Assembly (NCBI RefSeq): GCF_033708015.1
Contig: NZ_CP137920.1
Location: forward strand, 1,240,001-1,304,000
Direction: 5' to 3'
Origin: Proteus vulgaris
GTDB taxonomy: Bacteria > Pseudomonadota > Gammaproteobacteria > Enterobacterales > Enterobacteriaceae
DNA length: 64,000 nucleotides
Shown: in pieces, positions 59,854 to 64,000 of the stretch
Numbering within the stretch: position 1 is the first letter of the stretch
Layout of the letters: every line of letters starts with the position of its first letter
Notes under the pieces: model-generated
Databases searched by the model: none
Seen by the model: the letters and a program-made list of their open reading frames with translations, nothing else
Told to the model about the DNA's origin: nothing
Translations under genes and position numbers: made by a program

Positions 59854-60466
59854 AAAAACAACAACTAAAACTACTAGTGATTCAAATTCAATAAAAATAG
59901 TTCCCCTCACTGTTTTACAATTTGAACAACTATGGGATGCTTATCCTTCTACAACAGTAGAACATCAAGATCCTAAAACAAAGGATGATGTTTTTTTAAA
60001 TCACAGTGCTATACATGTCAGTGAAGCACTGTATCAATGTGGAATACTCATGAGGAGTTTTCGTGGCACTCGTTGTTGGCATTGTCCAACACCTGACGAT
60101 AAAACAAAAAAAGGGATACATGCAATTAGGGCACAAGAATTAAGTCATTATTTACAAAATCAACCTTTTGCAGGTTATCCTAAAACAATAGAATTAACTG
60201 GTAGCTCATACGAAAGTGTAATATCAAGTAAAACTGGTATCATATTCTTTCAGGATTATTGGTTACGGGCAGGAGAAAAAATAGCAACCGGTGACCATAT
60301 TGATTTATGGAATAAAGGTGAATTAGCCGGTAGTGGAACAATAGGCTCTTTTTTTAGAGTGACGTTTCCTAATTTTACAGAAAGTTTTACTGCCTTATTT
60401 GGTTCAAATGCGCGAGTAACATCCCTTGAAAAAACCAAAAAAGTTCTTTTTTGGGAGATTTTATGA
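59843..60466 (+). CDS. Tae4-like T6SS amidase effector with Ser at the expected catalytic Cys
   Basis: 207 aa. LTVLQFEQLWDAYP, SFRGTRCWHC, HAIRAQELSHYL and DHIDLWNKGE (His152, Asp154) match the Tae4 family of peptidoglycan amidases. Family members carry the nucleophile in an NxCAIR-type motif; here it reads NHSAIH, with Ser55 (codon AGT, one base from TGT). The toxin is thus probably inactive or altered. The start, after GGAGAAGAG, overlaps the old vgrG end by 11 bp; the stop overlaps the next gene by ATGA, where an immunity gene is expected. Confidence 0.75.
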   Translation: MPNRKTTTKTTSDSNSIKIVPLTVLQFEQLWDAYPSTTVEHQDPKTKDDVFLNHSAIHVSEALYQCGILMRSFRGTRCWHCPTPDDKTKKGIHAIRAQELSHYLQNQPFAGYPKTIELTGSSYESVISSKTGIIFFQDYWLRAGEKIATGDHIDLWNKGELAGSGTIGSFFRVTFPNFTESFTALFGSNARVTSLEKTKKVLFWEIL

Positions 60467-60910
60467 GAGATAAACTTTTAAATATCTTATCAATCTTAAT
60501 TATTTCATTTTATACATTTATTCTACTTTTTTCTATTGATGGTTTACAACGAAGCAGTACAGTTAATAATTTATTAAATAAACCACCATCATTTTTCACT
60601 CCTGCTTATTCTTTTACTCTTTTATTCATCCTGATAATAATATTAACTATAATAGTGTTCTCTGTATTCAAAAAAACTTACAATAGAAATAAAAAGAATA
60701 ATTATACCTTCATTTTTTATTTCATTAATTATTTATTTTACCATCATATTAATTCCAAATTTAAACACTTACTTATATGATAAATATATTTTTATTTTTT
60801 ACAATGGGATTATTTATAATGGCGAGGAACGAACGCAACAAGTATTCTCTTTTATGTTTAGAATATTCACTATAATTTCCGTTTTCAGTATTGCATTAAT
60901 AATTTTTTAA
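60463..60910 (+). pseudogene. Candidate membrane immunity protein, copy 2, frameshifted
   Basis: ATG at 60463 overlaps the amidase stop and has GGGAG five bases upstream, so the start is well supported. It encodes MRDKLLNILSILIISFYTFI and three hydrophobic helices, then shifts frame at an A7 run near 60670-60676 where copy 1 has A6, and ends early at 60780. The original frame resumes as YFTIILIPNLNTYLYDKY and stops at 60910. Whether the protein protects against the amidase or the lipase cannot be told. Confidence 0.7.
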
Positions 60911-61236
60911 AAAAAGTAAAAAGTAAAAATTTATAAGGAAATAAATATGTTTTCTAATAAAACATCATCAGTCTGTCAAACAAAAATAGTAAGTTTGAAT
61001 AATAATCAGAAAAAATACTGGATTGAAATAAAGCTAGTTGATGAGCTAAATAAACCTATTTCTGGTATATCATGGTATGCTGAAAATGAATCAACACGTT
61101 GTGGGCATAATAAGATTTATAAAGGAAAAAGTGACAAAGATGGAATAATTACCATTAAAAACTTACATAAGCTGGAACTATTTCTCTTTCTAGAGGCTCA
61201 AGAATTTGCTGATGAAATGGAAAAACGACAACTTAG
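60476..61236 (+). repeat. 0.75 kb direct repeat R2, copy 2
   Basis: Matches 49009-49769 at a constant offset of 11467 bp, with scattered substitutions. It covers most of the membrane-protein gene and the first 96 codons of the lipase. Copy 1 is cut at both ends. Confidence 0.88.
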
Positions 61237-62854
61237 ATTAAACCGATACGATGAAAGTTCAACAGTCAAATTTTATACAGATAAGAGCCATATTTATCAC
61301 TATGCAAAAATTGGAGAACTCTGTAACCAAGCGCCTGTGATTGAAAATTGGAATGAAAAAGAATTACCTTTTTACCATTTCCCAAATGGAAATAAATTTG
61401 ATGGGTATAAAATATCCGACCAACAGTTAAATAAACGCCATGTTATTGAAATTTGCCCTTTCCGCGCATGGTCACTCATTCTTCATCATATACCCGAATA
61501 TTCCCTAGTTAATGCTTATAATCTCGCTGTAATGTCTGATTTAGCCTATCTTGAACGACCTGATTTACTTAAATTTTTTAATCGTGATTTTCAAGATTTA
61601 TCGACTATTCCACAACTCACAAAATCCACGATTATGCCTTACACCGTAGTTAATGATGTTCCATTTAGTGAGCGTTACTATCCTCCTGTTTTTATGGATA
61701 CCGCAAACATAGAAACTCCAATTGGTAATACGCAACTTTTTTATGTTGAAAATAAAGAACATATTATTGTTTCTTGGCGAGGGACATGGGAGATTCCCGA
61801 TTGGCTTACTGATATTAGTTATGCTCCGAGTATTTGCCCAAAAGAGATTGCCTCTGAGGGGAAAATGCATGGGGGGTTTTTAGAAGCCTATAATATATCA
61901 AAAATAAGTTTTAAAGATGAATTTAAAAATATAAATAATAAATTGAGTGATAAAAAGCTTTTCATTTGTGGACATAGTTTAGGCGGTGCACTTGGTCTAG
62001 CTTACGCTGCTGAAATGACCGATTATAGACCTCTATTATATACCTATGGTATGCCTCGTATTTTTTCAGCTAAAGCTATTCAAACAATGACTGGCTTTGT
62101 TCATTACCGACATATTAATGATTCAGATACTATCACGAGTGTTCCCCCTGATGCTGATTTAGATAACTGGTTATATGGTAAATTTGGTTACTTGGGTAAT
62201 ACTTTTGGTTTTATCTGGGCGGGTTTAGTTCAACTTCCATTAGATAAAGTAGGTGCCATATCTGGAGATCCTTTTTGGCATCATGGTGAATTAGTTTGCT
62301 TTTTTAAAATAACACAAATCGTTGAATGGCAAGAATGTACTATTGATAACAATCCATCTAGTTGCCGAACTTTAACATATCCACTTCCTATTAAAGTTAA
62401 GCTTTTTCTTGTTCCTTCGATAGCAAAATTAGAAAACCAACAAGCACATTTAAATCAAGAAGTTTTTATGAAGGAACATGATATTAATGATATTCAACGT
62501 TTTTTTCCACCAAATACCAATCCATTATTAGATAGTTTTACAAACCCCAAAAATCATTCTATGTCAAAAATGTATGTTCCCTATTTAAATAATGAATTAT
62601 TAGAGGCTTCTTGGCCTGAAATTCAATTACAACGTAAAATTAAACGACTAAAGTTTATAGAGCAAATGGAGCAAAACAGCCACAGACACGATAATGCTGG
62701 GATCTCTCCTGAAGAATTAGAAAGAGACAAAGCATTTTTAAATATGCAAAAAATAGTTTCAAGTACCCTTAATATCACAAAATCAATTTCAGGAGGCGAA
62801 AATGCCCTCATCCGTTTTAGAAGTAAGACAAGAGAAGAATTGGAGCGTTTATAA
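60947..62854 (+). CDS. Class 3 lipase T6SS effector (Tle2-like)
   Basis: 635 aa. An N-terminal transthyretin/Ig-like loading domain (residues about 10-95) is followed by a Lipase_3 fold: WRGTW oxyanion region, nucleophile elbow GHSLGG with Ser344, then DSDTIT and HHGELV as probable Asp and His. No signal peptide, as expected for a T6SS effector. The C-terminal about 150 residues are polar and helical. V. cholerae TseL (Tle2) is a Lipase_3 effector of the same kind. The frame is complete. The start follows AAGGAAAT; its end overlaps the lipoprotein gene by 53 bp. Confidence 0.82.
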   Translation: MFSNKTSSVCQTKIVSLNNNQKKYWIEIKLVDELNKPISGISWYAENESTRCGHNKIYKGKSDKDGIITIKNLHKLELFLFLEAQEFADEMEKRQLRLNRYDESSTVKFYTDKSHIYHYAKIGELCNQAPVIENWNEKELPFYHFPNGNKFDGYKISDQQLNKRHVIEICPFRAWSLILHHIPEYSLVNAYNLAVMSDLAYLERPDLLKFFNRDFQDLSTIPQLTKSTIMPYTVVNDVPFSERYYPPVFMDTANIETPIGNTQLFYVENKEHIIVSWRGTWEIPDWLTDISYAPSICPKEIASEGKMHGGFLEAYNISKISFKDEFKNINNKLSDKKLFICGHSLGGALGLAYAAEMTDYRPLLYTYGMPRIFSAKAIQTMTGFVHYRHINDSDTITSVPPDADLDNWLYGKFGYLGNTFGFIWAGLVQLPLDKVGAISGDPFWHHGELVCFFKITQIVEWQECTIDNNPSSCRTLTYPLPIKVKLFLVPSIAKLENQQAHLNQEVFMKEHDINDIQRFFPPNTNPLLDSFTNPKNHSMSKMYVPYLNNELLEASWPEIQLQRKIKRLKFIEQMEQNSHRHDNAGISPEELERDKAFLNMQKIVSSTLNITKSISGGENALIRFRSKTREELERL

Positions 62855-63596
62855 GTTTTTTCTCTTACTTTCTATCCTCATTATGATCCAAGGCTGTGCA
62901 CCTCGTAGTGATAAAAATAAAATACTATCTCCACCTGCTGATACGGAGTGGGTTACCGTCGGGATCAAACTTCCAGAAGGCATTGAGGCATTACCTTTAA
63001 ATGTGCTTTATCGTTCCGAAATTTGCCAACGTGCTCGATATAATTCGGCTGGAGAAAAGTATTATATTTCGGGTTTTAATCCTAACTCCGTAGCACTTAA
63101 ACAACAAGGTAGCAGTGATATCTATCAGACTAAAATCGCCCTTAATGGAGGAGGCTCATGCCAATGGCAATTGAGTGAAGTTTGGATGTCAATTCGTTAT
63201 AAAAAAATACTGAATACTTATAATGATTTTGAAGCAATACCATCACATAAACTTATTTTAATCTTTAATAACCATAAATATAACGAAGGAGAAATTATAA
63301 GAAATTTAATAAAAAATGAAGAAATAGGACTAAATTACTATCCTGTATTTATTAATAATAAAATAGCAAATGAAAAAAATATAATTTTGTTTCAGCATTG
63401 GAATAGATCTCAATATATATTAGTCAATAATGAAAAAAATATATTATTTACTCCTCTTTATCATAAGGATAATATCACGAAGATTGACATACCTAAAGAG
63501 CGAGGAACTGATGTTATTATTTATTATTCAGATGGTACCATAGAAAAAAAACCTTCATGGTCTCCAAATTATAATAAATTAAAAAGTCTTAACTAA
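62802..63596 (+). CDS. Immunity lipoprotein candidate for the class 3 lipase
   Basis: 264 aa. A basic N-terminus, a hydrophobic core (about residues 17-30) and a lipobox-like IQGC predict a lipoprotein facing the periplasm, where phospholipase effectors act. The domain is not recognised; it has two Cys (EICQRA, GGSCQW) that may form a disulfide. GGAGG before the ATG fixes the start inside the effector gene, giving an unusually long 53 bp overlap. The downstream half has lower-complexity Asn/Lys/Ile-rich composition. Confidence 0.7.
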   Translation: MPSSVLEVRQEKNWSVYKFFLLLSILIMIQGCAPRSDKNKILSPPADTEWVTVGIKLPEGIEALPLNVLYRSEICQRARYNSAGEKYYISGFNPNSVALKQQGSSDIYQTKIALNGGGSCQWQLSEVWMSIRYKKILNTYNDFEAIPSHKLILIFNNHKYNEGEIIRNLIKNEEIGLNYYPVFINNKIANEKNIILFQHWNRSQYILVNNEKNILFTPLYHKDNITKIDIPKERGTDVIIYYSDGTIEKKPSWSPNYNKLKSLN

Positions 63597-63631
63597 ATAT
63601 AACTTCAATTACAGCTCTAGATATTATTTGA

Positions 63632-63830
63632 ACCTATTTATGTCAAATATAAGGCAAGAGAAGAAATAGATCATTTATAAACTTTCTTTCTTATTGTCTA
63701 TGATCATTATTATTCAAGGCTGTGCACCTCGTAGTGTTAAAATACAGCTCTTTATTTGACACTAAATAGCTTACTGTTGGTATTCAATATCTAAAAGAAA
63801 TTGAAACATCATCCTTGAATGTATATTAAT
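63632..63830 (+). pseudogene. Decayed second copy of the immunity lipoprotein gene
   Basis: Pieces align to the first 70 codons of the gene at 62802: AGGCAAGAGAAGAA, the hydrophobic stretch, an exact CAAGGCTGTGCACCTCG(TAGTG) lipobox region near 63716-63738, and GAAATTGAAACATCA. Stops and indels break every frame. It lies just upstream of the next PAAR gene. Confidence 0.75.
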
Positions 63831-63840
63831 GGAATAATTT

Positions 63841-64000
63841 ATGAATAAAAATATTATTGTGTTAGGCGATAAAACTAGTCATGGCGGCACAGTTATTACT
63901 GCAACATCAGATATTATTATAAATGGGAAAAAAGCAGCTAAAGTAGGAGATAAAGTCAATTGCCCTAAAAAAGGACATGGTATTAATTCTATTATTGAAG
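63841..64000 (+). CDS. PAAR-domain protein, PAAR 2, cut by window end
   Basis: ATG at 63841 encodes MNKNIIVLGDKTSHGGTVIT, then INGKKAAKVGDKVNCPKKGHG, typical of a PAAR spike tip with His and Cys zinc ligands. The frame is open to the last base of the window. Whether it carries a C-terminal toxin cannot be seen. It may begin another effector module to the right. Confidence 0.8.
   Translation, partial: MNKNIIVLGDKTSHGGTVITATSDIIINGKKAAKVGDKVNCPKKGHGINSIIE

Noticed and set aside
48966..64000. Insertion sequence as the cause of the repeats
   Set aside because: No transposase, terminal inverted repeats or target duplications are visible at R1 or R2 ends. The repeats carry T6SS accessory genes and end inside vgrG or lipase sequence, so homologous recombination fits better.

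Overview
This 64 kb window is AT-rich chromosomal DNA from a gammaproteobacterium of the order Enterobacterales, most likely Proteus or a close Morganellaceae relative. Many proteins recall the Escherichia coli orthologue almost residue for residue (RhlE, DusC, DinG, FolE, MaeA, Cdd, MetG, Mrp, Udk, Dcd, DcuC), and several E. coli neighbourhoods are kept. Codon use and intergenic DNA are much richer in A+T than in E. coli. The genus is an inference from composition and gene content. No rRNA, tRNA, CRISPR array, insertion sequence or phage integrase was recognised.

Region 1 (1-10.4 kb) is housekeeping: the 3' end of a ybhL-like gene, the ybhGFSR efflux operon with its TetR regulator cecR divergent from rhlE, then dusC, a small GlsB/YeaQ-type membrane protein, sseA and a small membrane protein. 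Region 2 (10.4-18.8 kb) is an accessory catabolic cluster: a DcuC/DcuD-type C4-dicarboxylate carrier, a MetC-like PLP lyase, an adenylosuccinate-lyase-family enzyme, an MmgE/PrpD protein, a FabZ-like hotdog protein without its catalytic His, a DapA-family aldolase and a LysR regulator. It may degrade an N-substituted amino acid, but the substrate is unknown. Region 3 (19-26 kb) holds dinG, dps, rhtA, a LOG-family hydrolase, a GNAT acetyltransferase and an amidohydrolase.

Region 4 (26.1-29.2 kb) is a very AT-rich cassette of a frameshifted Gfo/Idh/MocA oxidoreductase, a DegT aminotransferase and a Nudix hydrolase. Region 5 (29.2-48.3 kb) is core genome again: moeAB, an MFS transporter, folE-yeiB, sanA, maeA, cdd, yohJK, metG facing away from mrp, udk-dcd-asmA and dcuC.

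Region 6 (48.9-64 kb) is the striking part: an orphan type VI secretion (T6SS) effector and immunity island assembled from repeated and broken pieces. It contains two truncated vgrG genes, a DUF4123 adaptor, two PAAR tips, three tandem DUF3304 immunity lipoproteins in front of a wrecked Tle1 phospholipase gene, an SUMF1-domain lipoprotein with a decayed second copy, and two copies of a DUF6708-like membrane protein on a 1.7 kb direct repeat. It also contains a Tae4-like amidase whose expected catalytic Cys is Ser, a candidate membrane immunity protein damaged differently in each of two copies, a complete class 3 lipase effector, and its likely immunity lipoprotein followed by a decayed duplicate. 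Effector and VgrG genes are repeatedly broken while the candidate immunity lipoproteins stay open, as expected of a locus that swaps effectors by recombination and keeps old immunities.
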